A stretch of DNA of 64,000 nucleotides from Gavia stellata (GCF_030936135.1 NC_082595.1:76170135-76234134), one strand, 5' to 3'. Numbered from the stretch's first letter, positions 34,346 through 48,711 are shown. Translations and numbers: made by a program. Notes: generated by a model not told the origin, from the letters alone.

Positions 34346-37300
34346 AATTTAGGTGTTATCACTTCATTTCAAAGCAAAAAACAAAACCAAAAACCAACAA
34401 AACAAATACGTTGATTTAAAGATTGTTGCTACCATCATTCATTCATTCTGTCTGAACAGTCTTCTGCTTTTTGTCCCCTAAGCATTGCAGTTATCTTCTA
34501 CCTAAGTTCCCTTTGTCTCCTCTCCTCCCACACAGTTTCTTTCCTTACTCTGGAGCTCCCTACCAGCCATGTTGTGCTTTGTTTCTTCTCACCTGTGGTG
34601 TGGGTGGAAGTAATGTTGCAAGAGGGTAGGGAAGGCCTCATAGGAAGGGGAGGTGATCTTATTTGGAAACTGATTTCACTTGTACTCTCTCACCCACATA
34701 TGACCGCTAAGATGCATGTACTCAAGTGGTCTGTCCGGTGGCCAGGCGCCCAGTTGTACCCAGTTGGCCTGGAACAGGGGTCCTTACAGTGACCCGGAGA
34801 ACAAGGCTTGCATGCTCTGAAATTCTCCTCATATCTCCTGGTCACTGTTTTGGCTGGAGAGGGTGGCTGGCTTTGGAAGTGCCCTTTAGGAGCTGCTCAT
34901 GATTTTTGTATCCATCCTGTCCCACCTCTGTGAATCGTTAGGATTTCCTCACTGTCTTTTCTTACCTCCTCTGAGCTGCCAAAGGCTCCAGCCTGTTCTT
35001 TATCTTCCCACCATCTCCCTTCAATGGTTTAAGTCTTTGTCTTAGTCTGGGTATAGGCCACCCCTTCTATTCCAAGTAACCTGAAAAGCTGCACATTACT
35101 GAGCTAGGATCTTGATGACCTGCTAATCTGGGTGCCTCTTACAGCCCTTCCGCCAATTCTCCTGCTGCTCCCACATCCCAGACCTTCCTGGTCATTCTCC
35201 CTTTATACCAGTCATCTTGTTTCCATTGCTGTTCTCTATGCTGCGATATATTGGGAGTCTGTGGGACTCGGGCTATGTGCTGCTGTGTTTTGCAAAGCTT
35301 CTAATGAGCTGTTAGCTTCACAGTTTGCTGCTTAATAATTCTCATGGTAGCAAGGATGGACAACCCAGGTGCTGTAATTCAATAGAGATCAGTTAATTAC
35401 TAGTACTCAGCATGAAGAAATCATGTTTGGATTGGCAAAGGGCACAAACTGAACTCCCATACCTGACCTTCCTCTTGCTGTAAAGCTAACTCTGGCTTTG
35501 AATTCTCAGTCGAAACAAGCACAAAACAAAACCTTAAACTGCCTGTGTGAACCATGCACCCAAGCTCTGGGGGAATCATTCTTATTTTACTAGCAAGCAT
35601 TTGTTTGCTTGGTACCCGGTTTTCCTTGTCTCATAACCCATCATACAGAATAACAGCAACAGCACTTGGGCCGAGACATTTTTGTCTCAATGTGCTCTCT
35701 AAAGATATTTGCCTCATGCCACCCATGTGGAAACCCTGAGGAAATGAGAGGTACAAAAGGCCTTCTCCGAATCACACTGGTCAGTGATAGAAGTTAGACT
35801 AGAAATCTCCACATTCTCACTCATTATAAGGCACCGCCCCCATTTTCACGTGTGTATAGGCATCCTCTATCCAAATCTCAGGTATTCTAATGAAAAAGGC
35901 ATTCAACCAATCTTCAGTGGTGGAGTGAGCTGCAGTAATTTCTTCTGTTGAAGAAATGCATAAATCTAGGATGAAAATGTTTCAGAGAATATTCTAATGT
36001 CTTCTAAAAATCATGTCTCTCTGTTTTTTTTGTTTGTTTGTTTCTAGTGAATACACCACATATGCTGGCACATGGATGTAACTTTTGTAAGCCAAAGATG
36101 TAACTTTGCTTTAACTGATAAATCACAGCATCCTCATGATACTGTACCTGCAATCCAGAGAAAAAAGCATGGTTAAAGCATGAGCAACATTCACAACATT
36201 CCCTAGAAATATTTAATTCTAAGCAATATTAATATTTTTGTGTTGTTCTCAGTTATAAATTACACTTTGAGGTCTAGACGTCCTCCAAAACCTAATCAAG
36301 TAAATCCTCATTTTAATGAGTGGCAATCACAAAACCTGGGAATAATTGTCCTTACTTTCTGAGCAGCAAAGCATTTCAGTGCCTGTTGAATTCAATGCAA
36401 GATTAATCTTCCTGGGCAGCAGACTGTTGTCCTGAAATAATGTATACCCATGTATAAGATCTGCACATCAGTATATTGGTGATCAACAGCTCTTTTTCTG
36501 ATTTGGCCAAATTATGTTCTTTGGCTGGTGCAGCCAGAGCTCAAGTGGAAGTTTGAAACAAAGCATGTGTTATTGTTCAAGGTACTTCAGATTTCTTGAA
36601 AGAGATTATGTTGAATTTTATAAGTGAACTGCAGAGTAATTGCAGGCTCCTATTGGCCAAGGCCAAGACAAAATACTGCTTAGAGAGCTCTAGTTCCTCT
36701 CTGGTGTTTGTTTATTCACACACTTCATTCCCGAGTAGCTCTTGTAATTGCCCTTTCTCTATGTACCTGCTGCTGTTTTGTGTTACTTAGCTCAGGATAA
36801 AGTTTCATGAAACACATCATGGCCCACTTTCACTTCTGCAGACTGTCCTGCTAGTTCGATGTAGCTTTCTTTTCTTAGCCGTGATCTGAGGTCTTGCTCC
36901 CAACCACATTTACATATGTTTTGGCACAAGGATGCTTCCTTACCCTAGACAATAAATGTCTGAAAAAAAATGAACTTTGCACAGTCTGCCCTTCCCAAAT
37001 TCAGAAGAGATATTAAGGACTCGGTATTTTGTCAGCTTACTGATTATTTAAATTATTGCTCAGAAATAGTTCATGGATTATTCAGTGGCTGTGTGGGCAG
37101 TGGGTACAACAGCTGTCAAGAGCTCCTGTGTGTCATATGAGTTTCCTTTAGAGGGCACCATTGACTTCCCTGAAGTCTACATAAACGTCTGTATTTGCTG
37201 TTAATGAGGCTGGTTATCCACATCTGGACATCTGAGGTCCATTTGAGTATTTCTTTGTTCTAAATATTTGGGATACTGTGGGCTAGTGCACATTATCTAC

Positions 37301-39111
37301 TGTACACAAATACTTGACATAAAATACACCTTGCAATAGACTTCTCAGGCCTTAGTTAGCTATGATGATTTTCTTAGTCACCAAGCAAAATGCTGTAAGG
37401 AACATATGCTCCAGGATGCTGAACCATGTCTTCTGATAAAGGGTTTAAGAGGACTGGAAAGCTCATCTTCAAGCCATAGAGGCCAGCATACAAATGAGCC
37501 TTCACTTCCCCTGTGTGGTCTCAAGAGATGCAGGTTCTCCCATCCTGCACGACTAGTCACTGGATCTACAGAGATATACTGGATTCTCCTTCCCTACTAC
37601 TTTACCTGTTTTCCAGCAGAAGTGATGTTTCTGCAGCCAGATGTATCACTCCATCTCTCTCACTCTCACATTCTTTTTTTTTTGTATGCTGTACCCAAGA
37701 TGGGCAGGATGCAGCTGTGTGGTCAACTTGCTTGAAAACATGATGCCAAAAGGGTGCAGCTTCAGGAGTTCGATGGGTGATATGAGTTACTTTCTAGAAT
37801 GAAGATAGTTGCTTTAGATTTCTTACTCTCTTTATTTTTCTGCTGCTTATTTTTTAATGAAGAAGCGCAGAGATCAGGGAAGTATAGGAATTGCCTACCA
37901 TAGTTTCCCAGCTTGAGGTGATGCATGGTTCAAGGGAAGTCCACAGTGATGTAAGCAGGATAATTGTGTAAATAAATGTCTGCTCTGCAACAAAAAATGA
38001 GCTTAATTTTAGAATTGAACCCTCAGAAGGATGTATCTCATTTGTCTAGATAATTATTGTAATTTCATGGAGATGAAGGAACATCCAACAAAATGGTCAT
38101 TCAGATGCTTACCTTCTCTCTCACTCCTCATTATGATTGTTTATACACTCCTCCGTGCAATTGCATCGACCTGGTCCTGATAACGTGGGTTTATATTTTA
38201 TACTTATGCAGTTAATTAACTGCAGAGCTTCAGTGAGCCCATCCCTAACATTGCAGATGACTGGGGAATGTTCAGCACATTTGCAGCCTCTGAACCCAAT
38301 CTTTGATCATGCTCATAACGTTGTCTTCTTCATTGGCTTAAAAGGTACCTATAGCCTACAGCGGGAGCAGGCTGACTGGCACAGGCAGAGTGGGAGGACT
38401 GGGTTGAAGGAAGAAGAAAAGCTCAGATGAGGGTGGAAAAGCCATCCTTTGGTGGCTTGCAAAGGGTTTTTGTAAGCACCATGAAGCACTCATAGGGCAG
38501 CAGCCCAGCAGATGTCCCGAGGTATGTAATCCTATGAATCTAACCAACTCATCACTTATCTCTTCTTCCATCCCTGCCACAGGTGATTTTCATTACACCC
38601 AGCAGATTAAACCTCCTGGATGGACCTCATATTCAGGAAACTCAACATAAACTTATCTTGTGTTAGTGGGACTCACTGTTATGTCTCAATCCCCAAAAGC
38701 TTTGCAACCTCACTCTTGCAACACACTGAAAACATGAAATCTCTTCTAGAATGTTAAAAAATGTCTTTTTTTTTTTTCCTAGTTAAATCAGCAGAAACAA
38801 GTTGGAAAAAAAATTTAGTTCTACCAAACTTCTAGTTTATTTGAGTAGTCCTCTATGGTAGGCATGTTTACACTTCTGTGATCCTAAACCTTAGGGAACT
38901 GCATTTCATTTCAGGGCTGTTGAGTCTCTGCAAATCCCATGAGATTTTTAGCTTTGATTTTAAAAAACAGGGTGGTTTTTTCCTATGGTTGTGGATAAAG
39001 CCTTGAAAGATAGAAGCTAGACTCCTCAAAGAAAAAGAAAGTACATTTAAGAAATAAAAATACATGATAAAATAATAAAAGTTCCAAATGCATATTTCTA
39101 TGCATTATTCT
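34346..39111. other. Intergenic DNA, no gene recognised
   Basis: Mixed-composition sequence without a recognisable exon, RNA gene or complete repeat. Small frames such as 37,406-37,735 and 38,137-38,430 have no domain resemblance. T-rich runs occur at 36,026-36,046 and 38,768-38,779. Confidence 0.45.
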
Positions 39112-41505
39112 ATAAGCAGCTGGGAGAAGTTTCACAGTCCCTAGCTCTTCTTCTCGTGAGGGATTTCAACTTACCAGATGTCTGCTGGAAATACAGTACA
39201 GCAGAGAGGAAACAGTCTTGGAGGTTCCTGGAGTGTGTGGAAGATAACTTCCTGACACAGCTGGTGAGTGAGCCAACTAGGGAATGTGCTCCACTGGACC
39301 TGTTGTTTGTGAACAGAGAAGGGCTTGTGGGTGATGTGACAGTGGGAGGCCATCTTGGGCATAGTGATCATGAAATGATAGAGTATTTGATTCTTGGAGA
39401 AGTAAGGAGGGGGGACAGCAGAACTGCCACCTTGGACTTCCAGAGGGCTGACTTTGGCCTGTATAGCAGCCTGGTGGAAAAAGTCCCGTGAGAGGCAGTC
39501 CTGAAAGGCAAAGGAGTCCAGAAAGGCTGGACATTCTTCAAGAAGGATGTCTTAAAGGTGCAGGAGCAGGCCCTCCCCATGTGCTGGAAGGTGAGCCAGC
39601 AGGGAAGAAGATTGGCCTGGCTGAAGAGAGAGCTTTGGATGGAACTCAGGAAAAAAAAGAGAGTTTATGACCTCTGGAAGAAGGGGCAGGCAACTCAGGA
39701 GGACTAGAAGGATGTTGTGAGGTTTTGCAGGGAGAAAATTAGAAGGGCCAAAGTCCAACTAGAACTGCCATAAAAGACAATAAAAAATATTTCTACAAAT
39801 ACATTAACAACAAAAGGAGGACTAAGGAGAATCTCCATCCTTTACTGGGTGCAGAGGAAAATATAGTGACAAAGGATGAGGAAAAGGCTGAGGTACTTAA
39901 TGCCTTCTTTGCCTCAGACATTAATAGTAAGACCAGTTGTTCTCTGGGCACCCAGCCCCCTGTGATGGTAGGTAGCAGTGGGGAGCAGAACGAAGCCTCC
40001 ACAATCCAAGGGGAAATGATTAGCGACCTGCTGCACCACTTAGACACCCACAAGTCTATGGGACAGGGTGGGATCCGCCCAAGGGTACTGAGGGAGCTGG
40101 CAGAAGTGCTCACCAAGCCATTTCCCATCATTTATCAGCAGTCCCGGCTAACTGGGGAGGTGCCAGTTGACTGGAGGTTAGCGAATGTGACACCCATCTT
40201 CAAGAAGAGCCGGAAGGAGGATCCGGGGAACTACAGGCCTGTCAGCCTGACCTCGGTGCCGGGGAAGATTATGGAGCAGATTGTCTTGGGTGCCATCATG
40301 TGGCATGTACAGGACAACCAGGCAATCAGGCCCAGCCAGCACGGGTTCATGAAATGCAGGTCCTGCTTGACCAACCTGATCTCCTTCTATGACCAGGTGA
40401 CCCGCCTAGGGGATGAGGGAAAGGCTGTCTATGTTGTCTACCTAGACTTCAGCAAAGCCTTTGACACTGTTTCCCACAGCATTCTCCTGGAGAAGCTGAC
40501 TGCTCACGGCTTGGGTGGGTGCACTCTTTGCTGGGTAAAAAACTGGCTGGATGGCCGAGCCCAGAGAGTCGTGGTGAATGGGGTGAAATCCAGTTGGTGG
40601 CCGGTCACAAGCAGAGTCCCCCAGGGCTCAGTTTTGGGACCGGTCTTGTTTAATATCTTTATCGATGATCTGGATGAGGGGATAGAGTGCACCCTCAGCA
40701 AGTTTGCGGATGACACCAAGTTGGGCGGGAGTGTTGATCTGCTCGAGGGTAGGAAGGCTCTGCAGAGGGATCTGGACAGGCTGGATCGATGGGCCCAGGC
40801 CAATTGGATGAAGTTCAACGAGGCCAAGTGCTGAGTCTCAACAACCCCATGCAACGCTACAGGCTTGGGGACGAGTGGCTGGAAAGCTGCCCCTCAGAAA
40901 AGGACCTGGGGGTGTTGATTGACAGCCGGCTGAAGATGAGCCAGCAGTGTGCCCAGGTGGCCAAGAAGGCCAACGACATCCTGGCCTGTATCAGAAATAG
41001 TGTGGCCAGCAGGAGTAGGGAGGTGATCGTGCCCCTGTACTCGGCAATGGTGAGGCCGCACCTCGAATGCTGTGTTCAGTTTTGGGCCCCTCACTACAAG
41101 AAGGACATTGAGGTGCTGGAGCGTGTCCAGAGAAGGGCGACGAAGCTGGTGAGGGGTCTGGAGCACAAGTCTTGTGAGAAGCGGCTGAAGGAGCTGGGGT
41201 TGTTTAGCCTGGAGAAGAGGAGGCTGAGGGGAGACCTCATCGCTCTCTACAATTACCTGAAAGGGGGTTGCAGAGAGGTGGGTGTTGGTCTCTTCTCCCA
41301 AGTGACTAGTGACAGGACAAGAGGAAATGGCCTCAAGTTGTGCCAGGGGAGATTTGGATTGGACATTAGGAAAAATTTCTTCACTGAAAGGGTTGTCAGA
41401 CATTGGAATAGGCTGCCCCGGGAGGTGGTTGAGCCACCTTCCCTGGAGGTATTTAAAAGACGTGTGGATGAGGCACTTAGGTACATGGTTTGGTGGTGGA
41501 CTTAG
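39112..41505 (+). pseudogene. CR1 ORF2 pseudogene with intact FADD box
   Basis: The partial endonuclease frame (39,156-39,491) ends at an in-frame TGA where related copies have Trp. In its usual GDFN motif the glycine is replaced by Arg (RDFN). Frameshifts separate it from the reverse transcriptase frame 39,866-40,834, which holds [21 protein letters not shown] (about 40,442-40,465), PQGSVLGP and FADD (40,703-40,714). A small deletion after NEAKC creates a stop at 40,832-40,834, and the C-terminal region continues in another frame to 41,505. The truncation, stop and frameshifts make it non-functional although the catalytic residues of the polymerase are retained. Confidence 0.9.
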
Positions 41506-41582
41506 CAGTGTTAGGTTAATGGTTGGACTTGATGATCTTAAAGGTCTTTTCCAACCTAAACGATTCTATGATTCTATGATTT
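39112..41582 (+). mobile_element. CR1 non-LTR retrotransposon, 5'-truncated copy
   Basis: A 2.5-kb CR1 in sense orientation. Similarity begins inside the endonuclease domain (LGEVSQSLALL, near 39,120) and runs through reverse transcriptase and the C-terminal region to the tail CGATTCTATGATTCTATGAT at 41,561-41,582. The 3' segment (CTTAGCAGTGTTAGGTTAAT) resembles the copy at 61.8 kb rather than the one at 7.6 kb. The 5' truncation is typical of incomplete target-primed reverse transcription. Confidence 0.95.
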
Positions 41583-44500
41583 TCATGACAGAAGGCGACA
41601 ATTATTTTGGATTTGCTCAGAAAAACTGTTCTTCAAGTCTCCATTAAGATGACCATGAGTTTCAGGCTGGTTTGTGCCATTACACTGAATGCTGTATTCT
41701 TCCTAAGTAAGAGAGGAATTATCCAATCAAATCCAACTCAATTAAATACATATATGTTATCAGTATCTCCACCTTACAGGAGGAAAACAAGTATGCAGCA
41801 TCTGACTCTTCCAGAGCTGCTGAGAATGTCTGGCTCCCAGGTACCTTAAGGGAGACTTAGCCACTCAGTAACTATACCCACTTGGTCCATTTTCAGGCCT
41901 GGAGTGCTGTTTTTTAATCTCAGTTTGTATGGGAGCCAGTGAGGCCGGTGACAACCTCTGTAACCACAAGTTCTTTGTACCTTTGTTCCTCCCCCTTCTA
42001 AAAGGTGAGAACAGGGATGTGTCTCAGAGGGGTACTAGTTAACTTATAAGTATTTGTAACCCCTTCTGAGATCTTCTTCCTCTCATACTTCAAGGGTCTG
42101 AGACACCTCAGAGTTGAGATTATTCCAGTGAAGTACAACCCAAATTTGAAGGAAATCAGTTATCTATTGATCTAAGATGTTTTCACCTGCTCTGTTTCAA
42201 AACCATTTATAAAACACTTCATTTTTAAACCAAGTTCAAGAGCACTCAGGCACCTGATGTGCAGGGGAAACTGTGGACATTGGGTCCTGAAATACTCCTG
42301 AGCATCCAGGCCAGAAGTCTGGAGCGCCTCCGAGTGCGATGAGCCCGGCAGGCTACAGCAATGTGTGGATGGACCAGGGGTGCTGTATGTGATATCTCAG
42401 GTTTATCTCACTAGCTTGCTGCTCGTAATGATTCTTCATGAGATGAGCAGGCTCCCAGCTGTCAAAAAGCAAAACTAGCAAAGGAGAAGGTGGCCACAGA
42501 CACAAATTAAACCTGAGCCTGGAGTCGGTTCTTTTGCTGACTCACTGCTCATGGCATAAGTCATCTTCCCCTTTCCGTGCAGCTCCCTGCCCTGGGCTCA
42601 GCTATAGAATAAAAAAGGAAAGTACTTGGGACCCCGGATAGCTTGTAGGCTCCAAGTTCCCCTTTCTACTGCAAAGCAGCATAGACAATTTTAGTCCTAA
42701 AGAGAGGTCACATCGCAGCTGTGAGAGAGGCTTTCAGCAGCAGAGGAGGTTACTTCTCTTCTTACAAACACGCTCTTGGCTATCCTCTTTCTGGAGGCTC
42801 ATCCCAAATACAGCAGCACTTCACCTTCCTCCAGAGAGGTTTTCTCCAAAAAGCATGTGCTCCTGATTGTCCTCTTTTGAAGGCCAGTTACTGTCAATGC
42901 TGCCACTGGATGGTCTGCAGTCATTGATGCAAAATTATGAAATTGTTCCTCTGTCACTATGTCCATAATGGGTTCTGCTAGACTTACCTTTCCAAAACAC
43001 AGTCAGCTTCCTCCCTGGAAAGTCAGAATTCAACTACCTTTATTTAAAGGGAGACTGTAGTTAATACAGCAACAGAGTTGCATCTTATATCAAAGACAAT
43101 TTGCTCCTTGTACTCTGAATGTTGTCCCACAACCGCTCTGTTTGTCAGAAGCCCTCAGTGAAGAGACAGTAGTCAGTTGATGAGACTCTTCAGCATGGGG
43201 AAAAATAAAAATCTCTGGGATGAAGTGGGGGTACCACAGAAATTATAAAACAATCAATGACACGATTGGTGGTGACAGTATTATCAGAACTGAGACAATG
43301 ACATTAAAGCAACGTATTTAAATCAGATGAAAGGAAGTGCTTTTTTTGTGCAATGCTAGAATTGTTGGTAAAGGATGTTGGCTAAGCCAGAGGTATAAAT
43401 GTAGTTATAGCAGGACTAAATACATCCAGGGAAGATCGGTCCATGGGAATTATCGGAAAGGCCCTTAAATACAAAACATTTAGCACAAGGTGCCATAGGA
43501 AACATCATACCATAGAGACAATGTTCATCCTGTTCCTCGTAGCCTTTCCTGAAGGTTTTGGACAGTGATCAATCCTGGCTACTGCTTCTCAATCACTGTT
43601 GTCACTGTGGTACTTGGTTTCAGCTCATGTTAGCATTCGTTTGGCTGGGCTCAGTACCAGGGCTTGCTGGGGTTTGTTGCATGCCTATAGTTTGTGTGGA
43701 GCCACTGGTGTGATTTTTTTTTTTTTTAAATAATATAAAGTCATCTTATTTCTGAAAAATAAAGTTGACTTCTCATTTTCCTCTACACTACCAGTAACAC
43801 CCTGTGTGCCTGATATATGGCTTCTTCCCCTCCCCCTGTTTCCAGTGGCACACCATCAAACCCCTGTTTGGTCAAACCACTAGCTTTGCTATCAGTTGTA
43901 AAAGTGATGGTCAACAGACTTCTGTTGCAGCCACCCCCCGTTACTCCGAAAGATTTAGCTATTGCCTGAATGGAAACATTGGACAATATTCTGTACACTG
44001 CTCTGAGGGTTCAGCTTCCTTCAGACATTGTTGTATTGTAAGGATGACTTCTGACTTTTATAATAGAAAATAAATGGCTGGTTGGTATGGCTGTACCTTC
44101 AGGAAGTCCATTGCTTTAAAGCAGTGCCAGTGTCATATATTTTTTTTACCTTCAAGCCTTCCGTTTCTCTCTCTCTCTCATTTTATATGTTCTCCAGTTC
44201 ACCTCGATCCTGACACTGTGCCCCACTGCAGCCATGCAAAATGCCACAGCACTCCAGCCTCCTAAACGTCTTTCACTTTTTTCCAAAGATTTTCTTTTTA
44301 TTCCATTTTATGACCTTCATGTAACTTCCGTACAAAGTTCAGATGCACCCACTCCTAGCCCCCGTCCTCTATTGCAGTGTAACAGCAGAGAAGCAGAAGG
44401 GACCTCTTCATCACGAAACCCAGTCCTGCAATTCAGACAAGAAAACATGCCATATAATCCTTGACTTAAGCTGATTTAACTCAGTCTTAACATAAGTTAG

Positions 44501-45339
44501 CTTTTGTGCCCCATGCTTCCTTCCAGAAAGCTATTCTCACTGCTTTAGTGACAAGAAAGCCACTGATTTTCAAAATTACCCCGACCGTACTTTTCTGGTT
44601 CTCCACTGGCTCTAAGGTATTTCTGAAAGGAGCTACTCTTGCTTCACTTCGTGATCCTAAACAAGTCAGGTTCCCCTTATCTCCTCTGGAAACACAGGCT
44701 CTGTATCCCCTTTACTGTCCTTATACCCTCCAAGTTTGTATCGAGCCCTCTCCTTAGGAGCTTGTCAGGCAGAGGTAAATTGGTGCAGGTGTCTGCTAGA
44801 ATCATTATTAGATATTATTTTGAGTTGAAATTGATACATGGATATGAGCAGCTTCAAAGCTAAGGGAGTTAGGACCCAGGCATATGATCTGTGCCTCATT
44901 TCTTAATAATTAATAATTATTATTTATTATTGATTATAGTAGTTTGCTCAAAACACTAATGAAAATGTGGCTGCATCTCTGAAAAGCTGATAGCTTGATT
45001 AGGAGCTATATTAAAATTTTATGACAGTTACTCAAATACATCATAACGAAATTTATCATCCAGTGTATTGCTGATAACTGATGGGACCTATAGATAAAAG
45101 CATACATCCAACATACAGCCACAATCCCTGACATTTTTCAGCTTCACAGGCTAAATGCCTTTCACACCCAGTTAACATGAGGACAAAGGACTGATATGGT
45201 AAGGGGCAATTTCCCGTTGTTTCTGTTGAGGCCAGAAAAGTTCTTTTTCAAGTAACCGGTGTTAAATACAGAGCTCATAGAAGCCCCTGCTCTTCCTCAG
45301 TGTGCCATCCCTTACGCATTTAAAGGTTGTGTTAATCCT
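41583..45339. other. Intergenic DNA, no gene recognised
   Basis: No recognisable exon or RNA gene. A T/A run lies at 43,716-43,729 and a CT-rich patch near 44,166-44,180. The pair of frames at 43,783-44,073 is open on both strands but shows no known domain. Confidence 0.45.
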
Positions 45340-45800
45340 TTAAGCCATCTTGCACTGAAGCTTCATGATTATCTCACCATCTACTGTGACTCCTCAACTT
45401 CACTTCTTTTCCCCAGGGCATCATTTCTGCTCCCATAAGCACAAATGTTCTTTTTCCAAGTATGTAACTATTTGGCTTCACTGTAAATGAATTCTGTTTG
45501 CTTGTTTGTGCTCAGTTTATTGCATCTGCTGGAGGTAAAATCAGTCCTTTTTGTTATTTAACAATCCTCCCATTTTTGCTTTATGTGCAAACTTTATCAG
45601 CAGTATTATATTTCCTTCCAGTTCACTGATAAAAATTAAATAATGTGAAGAGACATGGCAACACACTAAAAATGCGCTTTCTTAGTGAGGATTCCCTAGG
45701 TATGCTTATGTTTGAGATCGGCCAGTTAACTGGTTTTATCATCTACCGTTTTAGTAATGATTCAGCCGAAATATAATCTATAATAATTGAAATTTGCTGT
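45340..45800 (-). mobile_element. Ancient CR1 relic (reverse transcriptase region)
   Basis: The plus strand contains GTGCAAACTTTATCAGCAGT, then TTCCTTCCAGTTCACTGATA and AAAATTAAATAA, the antisense of the LFNIFINDL region of old amniote CR1 elements. To the left, TGTTTGCTTGTTTGTGCTCA and CTACTGTGACTCC match the expected downstream antisense blocks, and to the right GCCAGTTAACTGG fits the WLT region. Order and spacing agree across about 450 bases. It is far more decayed than the 39.1-kb copy, with no open frame left. Confidence 0.7.
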
Positions 45801-48711
45801 ATATACATATATTTCATATATTGGATTGGCATTTATACATTTATCAACCAAATCTGTGACATGACCAAAAAGGTACTGAGTTGCTCTGGAAAAAATCTGG
45901 TTTTCTTATTTTCTTTTCTTACCCAAGCCTTTTTTTTTAATAGGCAAGGAGGGAATGCAAACCCTTTGCTTGGATTGATGGGGTGTTCAAGTGATCTCAG
46001 ATTTCCTCCATGGCAATGTCCTAACTTAGCTGTTGTTGTTCTCTTATTAATTAAGCAGTGATTTCTGCATGACTCCTCAAGTTCAGCATGATTCTTCATC
46101 CCCTGTTGAAACTACTCAGCTTTTGAGGTTCCTGAGTCCAAAATGGCCTTGGTGCTGCAGGTTAGGATATATCTTTTTTATTTTTATTTCTTTCCCCCTC
46201 CCCTTCCTTGCTGTCTGGGATGACAAGCTTTGGATAAAAATGTCTAGGAAGTTATCAGTCCAAATATACTGCTATTATATACCCACCTACCCCGTGCAAG
46301 TCCTTTCAGTGTTACTACTTGGCTACAGATCTCTGTTAACCATCAGGACAGCTTTGTTTCCCAGGTTTTGAGGGTTGAATAAACTCATCAACTTCCTACA
46401 TACCCCAGCAAATCTGGAGTTTCCACTTTCAGAAATACTTCTGAGAGATCTCAGCTCATAAAACTGCTTAATTTCTGTTTCTATTAACAAGGAACGTTTA
46501 CAGAATTTCACATCTTTTCTGAGGTCCTTCATTCAGGTTCTTCAATATTGGGGCTTGGAAGATTGTGTGTGCTCCAGGTCACCCAGTTAGAAATTAGAAA
46601 TTTAGGAGTTGTTGGTGAGTGTTCCTAACAGAAGTATGAGCATCTTTTTGTGTACATACAGTGCTTGTTAAAATTACTCCAGGGAGGTACTCTCTTTCGG
46701 GTTGCAGGTGACTGACAGCAAGGTACTATGGTTTTGGCACTATTTTCTGCACACCTTTTTTTTTTTCTCTCGTTTAAGAAGTATGCTGTCTATATATAGC
46801 CTAAGGGCATATATATATGTTATGTTCTGTACTGAAATTAGTAGAATTTTTTCCCACTGTTTTGTTCTTCCCTGACCCCATTCCATACATGCTTTGTCCT
46901 AAGGGCAATTACCATCTGGAATGTGCTCTGCTGGCGGAGCCAGTCCATAAGGACAAGGACAAACCAGCAACCCTCCAGATCGACTGGGAAAAGGGAGAGT
47001 CACACACTCGGGTCAGGCACAAATACCTGGAAGCTGGTTTAGCAGCTGCAGCACCCAAATGAGACAACTCTCATTGCAGAACAAATGCTTCCTTCTACAG
47101 AGAGATACCTTCTTGTACTCCCCCAGCTTCCAGATTTCTTCCTTCCTCCTTCTATTTCTCAAAAATTTTAAAATTATTTTCAGGCCATCCTCCTCACCCA
47201 CTTCTCTTTCTGGGGTGCTCCAATGAAGCTCCATTCTCTCTTCTTTTCTCTCTGTGTGTAGCTGCTGGCTGATCCCATATACAGCAAATATCTCTATGCA
47301 GGCGATAGAGCTGGTTTAACTTTCTTCTGGACCTCTCTCCTCTGTTTAATCCAGGCCTATCTTGCTGACATGTCTTGGATAATTATCAGGTCCCAGAATG
47401 ACTAACACAGATCTCGGCCGAGCCTTCTCCTGGCCTCCTTTCTTTGTGGGGGAAGATCGTGCTGGCCACCCCATGCTGCCAGCAGTCAGGGCCCTAGAAC
47501 TGGGGATATGCCTCAGGTCATGCCTCTCATCTTCAGAGTCTTCCTGTAACTTGATTAAATATAGATATATCAAACATCATATGTATCAAATATATTTATT
47601 TGTGGCTTAACTCTTCTGGGAGATGCAGTTTCACTATCCACCACTTGCCCAGAACTGCTGCCCAGGCTCACACCGAGCCCTACAGCATCCTCTTCTCCGG
47701 CCTCAAATCAGCTGTGCCCTAGCAATGCTACTTGGAGGGTGCCTTTTGCATTAGTCTTACCTCCTAGCATCCCCTTCGGACCATGGAGGGCCAGTAGCGT
47801 CCTTCTGTCCCAGGAAAGCCACCTGATGTGAGTGGAAGGGCTCTCAGACCCTCCACAGCAAGGCCAGGAGAGAAGTCACAAACAGGTGCCAAATGTGACT
47901 GCCCTTTCTTCCTAAGCCTGTTACATACAACAAGATATCTCGTCGCTTTCTTACCGCTTACAAAAAATCTTGGTGCCAGTTCTGTGCCAGGAACTGGCAT
48001 GGACCAGGCAGGGCTGGGAGATGCTCATTGCTCTTCAGAACGTGGGGGGCTGTAGGAATCCAGGCAGAGGAGCGCCAGGGGACTGACACTGCTGTGAGTA
48101 ACGGGATTGCCTCAGCCTGCGGATTTCCTCCAGCGTCAGCTGAGTGAGAATGGCTGCTTGGACAGCATTGATTCCTAAAAGATGTTGCGAGAGCAGTTTG
48201 AACACTTATCGGACAAACCAATTGACTCGTCAGATAGCATTGCCTGGGTTTTGGAAAGGTGAAAATTCAAGTTCAGGCTCTTGAGCCAAGCAATGCCACT
48301 AATGACCTCAGATCTGTAACAATTAAGGAAGTAATGGCCTTTTTGTTCTGGCATAGTGCATCATGCAATGAGGTCTTGATCCATGACTACAACTCCTAAG
48401 CAATAAAGTGATACAAATAATTAATAATAACAATGACTTGGGTTTCATTACATGTCTTGCACTGCATAAAATCCCCTGTGAGTAGTTATGGCTGGTGAAA
48501 ATATTTAATGTCTTGCTGCAATTTGAAAATGTAGTGCAAATGACAGTGTAATAAGCCAAAGAACTTCATCAACTTCTAATTGAAATTAATGAGAACTGAA
48601 CTACTGCATTGTGCATAAGAGACTTCTTCCTCAGCCTTAAAAGTGGTTGGCTCCAGGGGTGGCGTGGCTCAGTTTGAATTACCTTCTTTTTCTACCTCAA
48701 ACATTGTTTTT
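45801..48711. other. Intergenic DNA, no gene recognised
   Basis: No exon or repeat family recognised. Short TA-rich patches occur near 46,808-46,822. Several small frames between 46,800 and 48,250 lack any domain resemblance. Confidence 0.45.

Noticed and set aside
40504..41486. Minus-strand frames of 77-169 codons.
   Set aside because: Antisense of the CR1 at 39.1-41.6 kb; the same translations appear opposite the copies at 7.6 and 61.8 kb.
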